DNA from: Berberis thunbergii
Taxonomy: Eukaryota; Streptophyta; Magnoliopsida; Ranunculales; Berberidaceae
Reading direction: 5' to 3'
Length of the DNA stretch: 64,000 bases
Assembly: GCA_003290165.1 (NCBI GenBank)
Contig: QNQO01007572.1
Span: 62,001 to 126,000, forward strand
The notes under the pieces are model-generated. The model made no database searches. It had not been told where the DNA came from and worked only from the letters and a program-made list of their open reading frames with translations. Positions 37,901 through 49,260 of this stretch are shown here, piece after piece; position 1 is the first letter of the stretch; each line of letters starts with the position of its first letter. The position numbers and the translations under genes are program-made.

Positions 37901-38308
37901 TTTACTTTTCTTGCACATTCACTTTCTTGTCTTGATTGCCAAGTAAATTGATGAATCCATGAAGTAATAAAACAATCTAAAGCAAATTAAGAAATTTCAA
38001 TGGTACATTATACATAAAAACCATCAAAGTGTTTGTCACGGTGGAAATGAGCATGTTTGGAAGAGTGGAAGTAAATTTATATCATTGACCATTTTAGTGA
38101 GTTTGAGCCTTTCAAATTTCATTTGCTTTCAACTTTCAATATGCATATTTGTAAACTTCATTGTGGCCAATTTCTATTTTAATTAGTGTTTTTAAGACAA
38201 TCATGGGTCAAAACAATACCCTTTTTATTGTTTAGATGGGTTAATGATAAATGCACCATAAAATAACGACACCAATAATATACTACACAATATCGTTTAG
38301 TTTATATA
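34911..38308. other. 3.4-kb non-coding stretch, origin unknown
   Basis: No recognisable protein on either strand. The open frames at 35,908-36,335 and 37,500-37,725 lack domain signatures. An A16 run lies at about 35,178. The part around 35,880-36,330 could be LTR-retrotransposon internal or leader DNA, but I found no LTR pair, primer-binding site or polyprotein motif. Confidence 0.4.
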
Positions 38309-38870
38309 TACACTACATCAAAAAAGCTTTTTTATTATGCTTATAAAGTGTAATAAATGACTATTCAGTACCCTTTTAAGCACTAACCAAAAGCGTGATA
38401 AGGAGTACCGTAATAAAAGATTTAGAGTTTTTATAAAAAAAAATGTGCTAAATATATATATAATTTTTAAGAATACTGTAATTATTGATTTAGTATAAAA
38501 AAACTTCTTTAGTACTGATTAAAAACAAGTGTGATAAAAATGTTTTTTTTTGTGTTTCTAATATGTGGTAAAAAGTAATTGAAAAAATGTGCTAAAATTA
38601 ATTAAAAAGCACCATTATTATTTTAGAAAGCGCTCAATATGTGAACACAATAGCAGATGAAACATGAACTAAACAAAAAAGAAACTTTATTGGTTAAAAA
38701 CGGTGTTAAAAAGTACTTAAAATCAATTTTATTGGTAATAATGGGAATTTATTGACGAAAATATGATTAAAACACAATTTGACATATTAAAATGTCTCAT
38801 GTTCAACAAAAGAGTGACTGAAACATAAATATGTCTATTTTTTAATAACCATTACAATAATCATCCCTAC
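38309..38870. mobile_element. CACTA-like terminal fragment
   Basis: It begins cactacatcaaaaaagc, the form of CACTA termini. It then carries many variants of aagtgtgataa / aatgtgctaaa in both orientations, as expected of subterminal transposase-binding repeats. The opposite terminus was not found. Unlike the 47-kb terminus, the repeat motif is AT-rich, so it belongs to a different CACTA family. Confidence 0.45.
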
Positions 38871-40440
38871 ACCATAGATTTTTTTTTGCTTGATAAAAAT
38901 TACAATAGAAAACTATTAATTTGGTAGCACGAACTCAGCTATCCCCTCACTTCATTCTTTCTTCTCGAGTCAAGCCCGCCCAAAAATGAAAAAATAAAAT
39001 TAAATAGAGGGGTTATGTAAAAACCCTAAATCCACAAATTATTTATCCTTCCTATAAATCAAAGGGAATAATAGGTATTCAATAAACAACCCTATTAATA
39101 CTTAATTTTTTTACCAAAATCTCCACCATTTTAACATTTTTAAAGCCATTATATCTTGCCATCATATCCTCAGAAGATATTCGTATCTTCTTCTCATCCA
39201 AGTTAAATATCTTTTTTCATCCAAGTTAAGCAGTGGAGAACATGATTTTTGCTAGGCAACTCAGGGACGCTACACTTTATTTTGCAGGACGATCAACATC
39301 ACCCTAGACAAGCCATTGATTGGATATGACGGCCTCTCATTAGCAATATACGGTGACTACTTTCTCTCCACAACTTTTGGTTAGTAATATACGCTCTATG
39401 CTTTTGTTACCAACATCGATACAACATCTAATTCGAATTCGAAGATTTTGTTTACCTTCAATGCTTCTAGTTCTCTGTCAATAATAAGCATTGTGCTTCA
39501 ATGTAGTCTATCTCATGTCAAGCTTCTTGAGCTGAATCATCAAAGGAAATGCATTAATGAAGCTCAAGAACAGATAAAAAAAAAGGGGAAAAATCCACAA
39601 AAATTATCTTAACTTCACTTTGTACTTTTTGACAAGTTGGAAGAGTCTGCAAAAAGCTAGAAACCCCATGTAACAACTAGAGTATTATTATTTTTTTCTT
39701 TTTAGGAATCCGCATTTTGATCATTTAAATCAGATGTTTGTTAAAAAATTAGTCCCAACCCCTATTGGGCTTCTTTTTGAAACAGAAGAAGCTTGAAAGC
39801 CATTCTTAGGTTTTGGATAAGGTTACCTTCAAAATAGAAGAATATTAGATTTCAACAATTTAATTGAGGAAATGAGAAATGAGAGGAGGGTACCTGCCAG
39901 GGGAGTCTCCTCGCCATCACTGAGTGAAGAGAATAAAAGAATAAAAAAAAAGAAAAAAAGACCAGGGGAGTCTCCTCATCAAATTCTTGCATTGCTCCAA
40001 AAATTAAACAAAATTAATAGATAACAATTTGATTAAACAAAAAAAAAATTTCGTATATATTTGCCAAAAAATTTGCACCCTACACTTTTGTTTGTTTGTT
40101 TTGCCTTCTTTATTTCGATTGTGTATAAAGCATATACCTACTTGGATTCGATAACAAGAGATGAAAGCAAAGAAGAAACCCTCCACCTTACATTTTTGTT
40201 TGTTTTGGCTTTTTTCTTTGGTTCCAATCCGTTGCTTGTTGCGGGGAAAATTTTCAATAGTGAAGGGAAAAAAGTAACCGTTGGATCACAATGATGAGAA
40301 ATTTCAGCTCTAAGTTTACCTTTGTATGGTGCTAACTAATCCAACCCTAAAAAATGTCCTTTAAGTAAAATAACAAAATACAAGTTTTAATATTTTAAAA
40401 GTGTGATAAAATATTTTTGATAAATCAAATATGTTACGTC
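38871..40440. other. Intergenic stretch, no gene recognised
   Basis: AT-rich sequence with no protein signature. The phrase accaggggagtctcctc or a close variant occurs twice (about 39,893 and 39,960), a short local duplication. Confidence 0.4.
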
Positions 40441-40445
40441 TCCAT

Positions 40446-42842
40446 TAAGGCAAGCCCTGTTTGACACCACCAAAAACGTTGTCCCACACCACCATCCGGT
40501 TTTTTTTTTAATCTCCCACACCATCCCCTTTATCTTCAACACCACCACCTATCTCCCATACCACCAATATAAACAGTTTGTGCCTCTCCCAAATTCGACT
40601 CTCTCTTCCCTCCAATTGATTGAATATCTCCTCCACTCCACTCTCTCCTCCAAAGCTTATATGATCTTCTTTCCCACCACCATGACTCTTTCCTACACTC
40701 CTAAATCATCTTCTTCCCTGTCAATCACTCCCCCACTCTCTCAACTGTTTATTTTTTTCCAAATTTTGAACATCTTCCCTCCCACCCCACTAATTCTCCA
40801 ACAGTCTTCGACTTCCCTCTCACACTCGTCCTTGTCTTTTCCATTCACTCAACATGTTTCCATTGCCCCAAAGGGTTCGTGTTTGATCTCTCTAAAGATC
40901 GACTGTGTGCGATCTCTCGAACATGTAATTTTTGAACACTAAATTGAACTCCAAACCGAAACTACAAAATGTGGAACAATAAACAATGACAACAACATTC
41001 TTCACTGCAAAATTTAAGCAAACTTCAAAACTCGAAATCAGAAAGAAAAAAATCTGGACAGAGTTTGCATTTTCAAGCATTCGCATGGGACAATGCGAGT
41101 GAAAGTCTCACATGGCAAATTTGAGACTCCCATTTGCAATGTACAATGCAAATGGGTGAAAACACAATGTTTACTTTCTAGACAGATTTGTGTGACTTTA
41201 GTAAAAAGACCATAACTTGCTCATTTCAAAATATTTTCAAGTGATTCGAATTGTGTTCATTAGACAACTCAGAGTACTTCATTTTTTTTGTGTTTTGATG
41301 AGCTTGAGAATCAGTTTCCATTGATCACATAAGTTGGCCGAAAGTCATGGACACTATCCTGTTTTGTTTATTGGACAAATTTGAGCGACTTTAGTAAAAT
41401 GATCATAACTTGCTCATTTCAAAACATTTTCAATTGATTCAAATTGTGTTTATTAGATAAATCAGAGTACTAAAGTTTTCATGTTTTGATGAGCTTTAGA
41501 ATTAATCTAAATTGAGCGTATCAATTGGCCGAAATTCTGGGACATAACCCTGAATGTTTTTTGGGACAGTTTTGAGTTACTGTCGTAAAATGACCATAGG
41601 TTGCTGAATTGAGATCGATTCTCAAGCTCATCATAACATGAAAATTGTAGTGCTTAGACTTATCTAATAAACACAATTTTAATCAATTGAAAATGTTTCG
41701 AAATGAGAAAGTTATGGTCATTTTATTAAAGTCGCTCAAATCTGTCTAATAAACAAAATATGGTAGTGTCTCTGACTTTCGGCTATCTTATATAATCGAT
41801 GGAGACCGATTCTCAAGCACATCAAAACACAAAAAATGTAGTACTCTAAGGTATCTAATGAACACAATTTGAATCAATTCGAAATGAGCAAGTTATAGTC
41901 TTTTTACCAAAGTCTCGCAAATTTGTCCAGAAAATAAACAATGTGTTTTCACCCATTTGCTTTGTACAATGCGAATGGGAGTCTTAAATTCGCCTAGACC
42001 AATGCGAATGGGAGTCTCAAATTCACCCAGCCTTATGCGAATGTGAGACTTCCACTCGCATTGTCTCGTGTGAATGCGTGAAAATGCAGACTCTGTCCAA
42101 ATTTTTTCTTTTGATTTCGAGTTTTGAAGTTCTATTTTATGCCTTTTTGTTGAGGTTGCAAGGAGTTAGCCATGTTCAACTTCCCTCTCATTTGTTACTC
42201 TCAAGTTGTGTTTGTTGTATTGTAAATGACACTGTGAGACAATGTGGGTTGTGAAGAGATGGGGAACTTTAAATTTTCCATCTTTGCACTTAATTCTTGT
42301 ATATGCATGAAATTAGTCAGTCACATTTGAAAGACACTTGTATGAATTAACATCATGAATGAGTAGGAAATTTGAAGAATTATTTTGATGGAATAGCACG
42401 TTAAAGTTAAACTCAAATTGACAATTTCTCATCCAGATGTGCATCAAAACAAGACTTGATGAGAAAAAAGGGGTTCCTATAAGGGGGGGCCAAAAGACGA
42501 GAATAAGAGGGGATGATAGAAAGAAGGTGGGGGTTCTTCATGAAAAGAGAGGAGAAGAAGGGGAAGAGAGGAGAAGATGAGGGGAGGAGATAAAGAAGGC
42601 GGGGAGGGGGCTATGCATGAGAAGAAAGGAGAATAAGAGGAAGATATGAGAGGGGAAGAGAGAATGAAGGCGGGGAAAGGGTTGTGTGGCAGGTGGTGTT
42701 CTTCCTTGAAGAAGAGAAAGAAGAGAGGAGAGGAGAGGAAGAAAAGAGAAACATCAGAGAATAATGCCTATTTAATGGTGGTGTGCTTCAGTAGACAAAA
42801 CATAAATAAAAAATAGATGGTGGTGTCAAGCAGTGCTTGCCC
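40446..42842. mobile_element. Large (2.4-kb) fold-back element
   Basis: The ends pair as inverted copies: ggcaagccctgtttgacacc at the left (about 40,451) and the complement ggcaagcactgcttgacacc at the right (about 42,830). The left flank is pyrimidine-rich with accacc repeats and the right flank purine-rich, complementing each other. The centre (about 41,036-42,120) is a giant hairpin: left arm gaatgggagtct-type and cataacttgctcatttcaaa motifs, right arm the complement, turning near 41,570. Each arm carries two ~180-bp direct repeats of that motif. No coding region is supported; the proline/serine-rich frame at 40,580-40,942 is compositional. Confidence 0.7.
42480..42765 (+). repeat. Polypurine (GGGGAAGAGAGGAGAAG) tract
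   Basis: About 280 bp of nearly uninterrupted purines on +, with gagaggagaag units repeated irregularly. It is part of the right side of the fold-back element. Confidence 0.65.
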
Positions 42843-42904
42843 TCCATTAAGCGAGATAAAATAAACTGACAAAAATTTAGTTAGTTATTCACAAATTGAT
42901 TGTT

Positions 42905-43070
42905 TATTTCTTCTAGGGGATCACGAAGGAAGACATAAACGGAAATGGGTTGCCTGGGATAGACTCAATGTCCCAACTGAAGACTAAATGTGCGAAGTTT
43001 GGATTGTATGATAAAGGCTTTTCAAATTAAGTCTTTGTGGTATCTGACAAATACAAATTCTTTATGGGCT
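42905..43070 (+). pseudogene. Short LINE fragment
   Basis: HKRKWVAWDRLNVPTED and the following residues on + match the linker between reverse transcriptase and zinc-binding region of plant LINEs (usual form: WxxWxxLCxPxxxGGLGxR). It ends abruptly and stop codons follow. Confidence 0.5.
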
Positions 43071-43079
43071 ACATTTTTT

Positions 43080-44955
43080 TTATAATATACTTACTTAGTA
43101 TTAATTAATAAAAACTATTACAATACTTTAGTCCTACCTGGGAGGCTAAGTCATGAGCGTATTTGTTTAGGGCTCTATTAATATAATTACAAAACCACTT
43201 GGGATTAGAATTAAGCAAACGCCTATTATTACTAATCAACGGCTGCCATGCCCATTTTTCTGTAGTACGAGACGGGGAGAGATCATCCTATAGCACAGAC
43301 GTGAGAGTCTGTGAATCTCCTAAGAGAAGACCTGTAATCCATTGCTTGGCCTGAATGAGTAGAAGAGTTGCTTCTGCTGCATAGCATTCGACCATTGTGT
43401 TGTCCAACACCTTGCCCTAAATTGTATGCGCTACCCTATTGAGCATGTCGCCTTGCAAAGAGACTGCAAAGACACCAATAGCACCTTGGAATGAATTTGC
43501 ATAAAAACTGGCATTAAAAGTAACAATAATAGTATCCGGGTGTAAGGGGAAAATGGTGGGTTGATGACTGTAGAGACTATGATTGCTCCTATAATTGCTA
43601 ACGCATGAATTTGGTTGGTGATAACTTTGATGTGTTCAGTGACTTCTTGAGTTAAAGGGCCAAAAGTGAGGGTAGGGATGTTGTGGGAGATATTTCCATG
43701 ATTAGGTGCAATGATAGCATTCTCCAAGATATGATGGGTCGAGAAAAGTTCAGTCAAACTTGAAGATTGGTTTGAGAACCAGGTTGTATGCCAGGTTTTC
43801 CAAGTATGTTGGAACTTAGCAAGAAACTTGAGTGGATAGAGAGAGATATTGTTGAAAATGCAATTATTTCTAACATACCAGATGGTACTAAAAAAGGTCG
43901 CGAATTGGTAAAACATCTCGTACTTGTTTCCAGGGAAAGATTTGGCAAATTTTCACATAAAATTAAAATATGTGGTGATGGCTGGTGGGTTGAGATTATC
44001 ATCGGCCCAGTTGATGGGAATGGGCGAGGCCATTCATAGGTGTTGAACCAAGGGGCACCGGAAGAACAAATGGGTTAGTTCCTCTGAGTTGTTTTTACAA
44101 AAAAGGGCACAGATCTTCAATCGGGGTATGTAGTCTGACCAATTTAGATCTTGTTGGAAGAATGTTGCGAGTCAGTTTCCATAAGTGAAAGATAGCGTTG
44201 GGTGGGGCCCGAGTTCGCCAAAGTTCCCAAGGGATATTGTGCTCGAAAACATGAGTGGCGAGTTTTGAGGTGGACGTGGATGAGGAGTTGGTCCAGAAGA
44301 TTTTCGTAGCCCTTTTGACCGAGAACTTCCCATTTTTATCCAGAGTCCAAATCAGAGAGTCTGAGGCATTAGAAGCCCTAATGATTGTATTAGTGATGTC
44401 AATAGCCATTGGAGAGGGAAACAAAGAGTGAATCAAATCCACATTCCATTGCGGATCCTAATTGGAGTTCAAAGTCCAAAGCTCTGGGATTGAAGATGGC
44501 ACATTTTATTGCAAGTTAGGTATGGTGTTATCTATGAGAAGAAGGTTGGGTTTAACCCAACAATCTTTCTAGAGGTCAATTGTATAACCCGACCTAACTT
44601 ACCAAAACATATGACAATTCATCATTTTGAGTGTTGTGAAATTACCTCGCCAGGAAATGAGGCAGTGGAGAGGGATTTTGTTATCTGGGCTAGGCCTTTA
44701 TAGTTGAAATAAATAGCCTTAAGTTGGAGAGTTCTTGCTGAATGAGGGATTGAGAATAGTTGCTGCATACTTTTAGCCATCAGGGCTAAATTCTTGTTCC
44801 TAGACATAGGAATATTGAGGCCTCCAAGGATTCGAGGCTGAGTAAGGAAATACTTAAAGGCATGGATTCCTATTGGAAGGCAAGAGGTAAAAGTTGGTGC
44901 TTTCCCTTTTCTGAAAGAGTTGATGGTTTTTAAAATTTTTATAGTAAACAACTCT
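43080..44955 (-). pseudogene. LINE 3' half (zinc-binding and RNase H-like region), minus strand
   Basis: Read from 44,951 downward: GGLNIPMSRNKNLALMAKSM (end of reverse transcriptase); then the zinc-binding RVT region with FSVKRATKIFW, WELWRTRAPPNAIFHLWKL, LPTRSKLVRL and the CPFLCKNNSEELTHLFFRCP Cys/His pattern (44,050-44,440); then IWYVRNNCIF and an RNase H-like part (43,380-43,900). Stops and frame changes lie between blocks. The polymerase core is missing, so the piece is truncated at the head, where it meets another LINE on the other strand. Confidence 0.72.
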
Positions 44956-44989
44956 ACATGGAAGATCAGTAAAGGGTTTGTTAGTTTTT

Positions 44990-46266
44990 TTTATGAACAC
45001 TTGTTTGAAGGTGAGATTTTGTACCGTACTGATTGGGCAGAAACAAAAAATAGATGGCCTTCCTTAAGGCAAATGCATAGAGAAAACTTCAGCTTTTAGA
45101 CCCTGTGTTGCAAAGGAAAGGCCAAGACTTATATAGCAAAAGATTGCGAGGAGAGGAAGGTGAAAAATACGTCAAAATTTGGATTCCAAATATTGATGGT
45201 AAGTTTTCTATTAGCTATGCATGTAAAATTTTGCGAAGTAGGGGACAACAAGATCAGTTTTGGAAATGGATTTGGCATCCTTTACTACCTACTAAAATTT
45301 CCATTTTCATCTGGAAGATCATTAAAAGAGCTTTGCCTGTAGATGGAGAGTTAAGACGAATTGGTTTTCGTTTAGCCTCTAAATGTAGTTGTTGCACTAA
45401 TTTCGGGGACAAAACTACCAAACACCTGTTCTTGGAGGGCGAGTTATCCAGAAGAGAAGAGTGTGGAGGCAATTTGAGTTGATTTTTTATATTCATGTGC
45501 ATAGATCGGTTGAAGTTTACACCATGCTAAATGCTTAGTTTAGAAGGGTGAAACCTTTATCTCATTCTGGTATCCTTACTCATCTCACCCCTTTTTTATT
45601 TTATGAGAAATCTGGATTCAAAGGAATAAGAAACTTTATGAAGGCAAGGAATGGTCCGCAAAATATGTGATTAGTAAAGTATGTTTTTGGATTAAATGCA
45701 TGTCTAAATTCTTTATCCCCAAGAAAAGGGAAGGCAATGGTGTGTTGATGCGTGAATTGGGTATACAAGCTAAGATGGTGGTGGAGGTCCCTTCTCAGGT
45801 GGTTTATTTGTCTTTCCCACCAACATAATGGTTTTCTTTAAATGTGGATGGCTCTTGTATTGAAAATGTAGCGAATGGTGGTTTTGTGGCCAGGAATGAT
45901 GAAGGCAATTTTGTGACAGCCAAGCAATGCCTTTTTAGAGGGCCTGAAATTTTGTAAATTGAAAGGGATTTGTAAGTTTATGATTCAAACAGACTCTATG
46001 CTAGTAAAACAATAGTTTTTCGGGAAGCAAATATTCCTTGGTCCCTTAATGATTGGTGGAGGGAGATAGGAGAAATTAGTAGTTCTTTTGTGTGCCATTG
46101 TAATCATGTACATGTATTCAGGGAGACAAATTCAGTGGTGGATGCTCTGGCTAGGCTAGCTCAAAAGGAACAAGTTTCACGTTTTTATTCATGGGATTTG
46201 ATTCTGAATAGGCCGAAAGCATTGCTTATTCTTGATAAAAATAAGACTGCCTATTTGAAGAAATCT
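44990..46266 (+). pseudogene. LINE 3' half with RNase H domain, plus strand
   Basis: The zinc-binding RVT region is 45,105-45,480: FSISYACKILRSRG, WIWHPLLPTKISIFIWKIIK, LPVDGELRRIGF, CSCC...TTKHLFLEG. An RNase H domain follows: FSLNVDGSC (about 45,836-45,862, catalytic-type Asp), GGFVARNDEGNFV, and near 46,100 HVFRETNSVVDALARLA, ending at about 46,266 in a stop. Small frameshifts and stops interrupt it. It is arranged head-to-head with the minus-strand LINE, and both lack their polymerase cores. Confidence 0.75.
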
Positions 46267-47073
46267 TGATGTTCATGCTCATGTCTCTTTTAATTTTGAT
46301 ATACTTGATAGCTGAGGAACGGGGTAAGAATAAAAAATTGGAATCAAACTGGCTACAGGGTTTAAACAGAGCTTCATATGTTTTGTTCCAAAATAGTGTG
46401 GGGATGTTTAAACCATTTTGAAGTTGCCTTAGTCGCTGCAAAGCCTTTTGTCAGGCCAACGACAAGTTGCAGATGGCTTTCTTCCAGCCGTAAAACATGG
46501 TTAATCGTAGGTGTTTGTATGCTCTATTTGCAGCTGTACCGTGGTCAACTGCAAGGTATATTGGCAGCAATTGCAGAGATGTATGGTTCGGCTGCATTGG
46601 TGTCAACTATAGGTGTTTTCCTTGGCAACTGGGGAACGCTCCTCTTTGGCAGTACATTTCTTGGCTGCAGTTGGGCTCTTGTTGCTATTATATTTGATGC
46701 ATCTTGGGTTTGTTATGAAAAGTTGGCTAAAACTTTGGAACAAATGCTATTTCTTGGCATTTAGGGGGACGTCTGATCCTTTCTTGGCAGTGCACTTCTT
46801 GGTAGGAGATGGTTCTTCTTGCTGATTATGATGCAGCTTGGGTTTGTTAGAAGAAGGTGGCTAAAGCTTTGAAATAGGTTTGTTGAGGTCGTGAGATTGA
46901 ATTGTTTGGATGGTCTAACTAGGTAGTTCTTATAGCCCAGGCCTTTTGCTTGAGTTTTTGGTGAATTAGGTCTAGATCCTAGGATTTTTGGTGAATTAGG
47001 TCTAGATCATAGTGATTTAGGTCTAGACCATAGGATTTTTCTCGGGCAAAGGCGTAATGTACCCCCGACGCGT
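46267..47073. other. Flank of the CACTA element with a short tandem repeat
   Basis: Not assignable. The phrases ttcttggcag and ggtttgtta recur around 46,660-46,860, suggesting an old local duplication. At about 46,960-47,040 the unit ggtgaattaggtctagatc occurs in three variants of about 28 bp, directly beside the CACTA insertion site. Confidence 0.45.
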
Positions 47074-47430
47074 CACTACAACAAATTTGTTTTAAGCGGT
47101 GTTTTCGAAAGCGCCTGTAAAGCTATAAATGTGCCGGTTTAGAGCATTAATGGCATTTTCAGAAGCGCCGGCAAAGGTACGTGCCGCCAAAAGATTAACG
47201 ACGCTTGTTGTAAAGCGCCGGTTCAAAGCGCCGCAAAATCTTATATTAGCGTCGTTAAATAACTTTTAATGGCGCTTTAAAAGCGCCGGTTATGTAAAAA
47301 TAATATTTCACAATTGGTGCTTTAGAAACACCACAAAATATGTGTTGCGCCGCTTTTAAAGTGTCGGTTGTCTTAACAAATCTGTAAAAACCTACATTTT
47401 AATGGCGCTTTGGAAGCGCCGGTTATGTTA
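47074..47430. repeat. CACTA terminal and subterminal repeats
   Basis: The terminus cactacaacaaatttg is followed by about ten copies of agcgccgg or its complement over 350 bp. Several are arranged as back-to-back palindromes such as ggcgctttaaaagcgcc (about 47,272-47,288) and ggcgctttggaagcgcc (about 47,404). Such repeats bind the element's TNPA protein in En/Spm. Confidence 0.8.
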
Positions 47431-47619
47431 ACATACTGGAAAAAAAATCAATAAAAATAAAAATAAAAAAAAAAACCTGTCATTGGGACGGAAAAAACAG
47501 ACAGTAAATTTTCTAATTTCATATCATCTACTAAAATCTCCTTCAGTAACAAATAAACTCAAAGCACACTATAATTTTCTACGGTAACAACCATATATTA
47601 AGACCTGCAACATAGGCAG

Positions 47620-48076
47620 TGCATCCTTATACATCCTTGTGTTTTTCATATTCATCCATTCTATGTCTTAAACTTTTGTCATGTTGAACAACATCAAGTG
47701 CACCGAAAAGTTTTCCTCTTACTTCAATCCAAGCATAGTCCACGTTGCTTTGGTGATCACTCTTCAGGATACTGCAAAAAGGGAAAATCTAACTAAACTC
47801 AGAATAAAAAGTTAACTCAACCCTACCATCAGTTCATATTTCATGCGTTAACCTTATAAAATGGTCAAGGAAAAGAACTCAAAAATGTTCAGTACAGTAC
47901 CCTTACCTACCAGAAGAAGTGTTTGCAGGCACAACATCATCATCTAACATCTTTCCAGGATAAGAATATGCCTTGCCAGACGCTGCTACTTCAGTAACAT
48001 ATGCAAGGACTATACTAGCCGTCATAAGTATTTGATCACCAATAGGTATCCAGTTTGTTAGCGCTGAATTTTTAGG
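47620..48076 (-). pseudogene. Captured exons of an unassigned gene
   Basis: Two exon-like pieces on the minus strand. One (about 47,915-48,075) reads TNWIPIGDQILMTASIVLAY, then EVAASGKAYSYPGKMLDDDV and NTSSG. The other (about 47,622-47,775, after a ttttttgcag acceptor) reads SNVDYAWIEVRGKLFGALDV and SLRHRMDEYEKHKD, then a stop. The first joins directly to ARGONAUTE sequence without a clear intron, a chimeric junction. I do not recognise the parent family. Confidence 0.45.
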
Positions 48077-48077
48077 A

Positions 48078-48902
48078 TTTATCAGTTTCTTTGCCTTTGA
48101 GTTTGCTCATTGCTGCATTGAACACATATCTTAATGCTTTCTCTACTTGATCGGGTCTAGCTGAATATGTAGGAATGACTGGTTCACGGTTGAATTCCTA
48201 TAGTTAAAGAACAATGTGTCAGTTTAGGCCACTAAGCCCATTAGGGATAGGGGCATATATTTACTAATAGGGGTGCAAATTCATCAGAGACGACCAACCA
48301 AAAAATAGAAACAAAGCAAATTAGAACCTGCCAAAGATCAATAGGACTACCGAATCAGGAAAACTTACCATGCCTGAGAGTTGGCAGGTGTGTGCCAGCT
48401 CCTGACAAAAACCACAAACAGTGCTATCTTGAACACCTTGTGAAAAGTTGATACAAGCCCAATAATTTACAGTGTTTCCATTTATTATTTTCAGTATCAA
48501 ATAAAAAACATCGGAACCAGGTTCACTATATTGTAATTTTTCAATAAAAACAGGTAAAGTTAGCAACACCTTTCATTTGCAGTATGTTTAACATAAAATA
48601 AATAATATGAATGTATGATACCTTGTTCACCATATTCCAATGACCGACTTGAGGCAAACACTCTTTCTCCTTTCCGTTATCATTATATTTCAACTATCAG
48701 AAAATAACACAAACAAAGAAAGTGTGAGCAGATAAATCAGAGAAGAGATTGATGCAAAAGAACAGCAAGAATCAAATAATCAATTTCTAGTTACCCATGG
48801 GGCAGGAAGCACTCTAGCCTCAACTGATGCAAGACTTTCACTAATGTTGATGCCAAACTCTCTTGCATAGGGATCTTGCTCATATCCATTTTGATGAACT
48901 GT
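48078..48902 (-). pseudogene. ARGONAUTE (AGO1/AGO10-type) MID-region fragment
   Basis: Four consecutive exons with GT-AG introns. 48,795-48,902 reads [20 protein letters not shown] and [11 protein letters not shown]. 48,622-48,693 reads LKYNDNGKEKECLPQVGHWN and MVNK. About 48,369-48,490 reads INGNTVNYWACINF, GVQDSTVCGFCQELAHTCQL. About 48,078-48,197 reads EFNREPVIPTYSARPDQVEK. These match the L2-to-MID part of plant ARGONAUTEs, the small-RNA 5'-end binding region, in the right order. The N-terminal, PAZ and PIWI parts are absent; the sequence breaks off after KLKGKE into unrelated DNA. No in-frame stop is evident in the retained exons, but a working protein is impossible. Confidence 0.88.
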
Positions 48903-49056
48903 CTGAAAAATATCAATGTCCGCTTCACGTGTTTAACATTTCTACCACTTGAACTGTTTCATGTATAAGAAAAGAAGAATAAGAAAAGAATAACAGTGTA
49001 TAAGAAAAGAAGAATAAGAAAAGAATAACATTTCTACCACTTGAACTGTTTTGTGT

Positions 49057-49260
49057 TTAATGTATAACAGTGTAGAGTAGGATATAAGAAAATAATAAAA
49101 TGCCTAGTAGAATAAGAAGAACCATCACTTGTAGTTTGATGTATGGGAATGGAGAAGAACCATCACTTGTAGTTTGATGTATGGGATCAGAAGATATCAA
49201 GAGAGGTGAAGAGAGAGTTTGAATAAGAAGCAGAGCAAGCAAGGTGTAACAGAGTTTCAT
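49057..49260 (-). CDS. Short open frame with signal-peptide-like start, function unknown
   Basis: 67 codons starting MKLCYTLLALLLIQTLSSPL, a hydrophobic stretch typical of a secretory signal. A second hydrophobic segment, MVLLILLGILLFSYILL, is created partly by a tandem duplication of ~37 bp (gaaccatcacttgtagtttg twice). Upstream on the minus strand is a leader-like stretch. It may be a captured first exon of a secreted protein whose rest is lost. Not recognised. Whether it is expressed is unknown. Confidence 0.3.
   Translation of the reverse strand: MKLCYTLLALLLIQTLSSPLLISSDPIHQTTSDGSSPFPYIKLQVMVLLILLGILLFSYILLYTVIH

Noticed and set aside
40580..40942. 120-residue Ser/Pro-rich frame
   Set aside because: It follows from the pyrimidine-rich left flank of the fold-back element, whose right flank is the purine complement.
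46378..46764. 128-residue hydrophobic frame on +
   Set aside because: No domain, and internal short duplications; it follows a dead LINE. Not supported as a gene.
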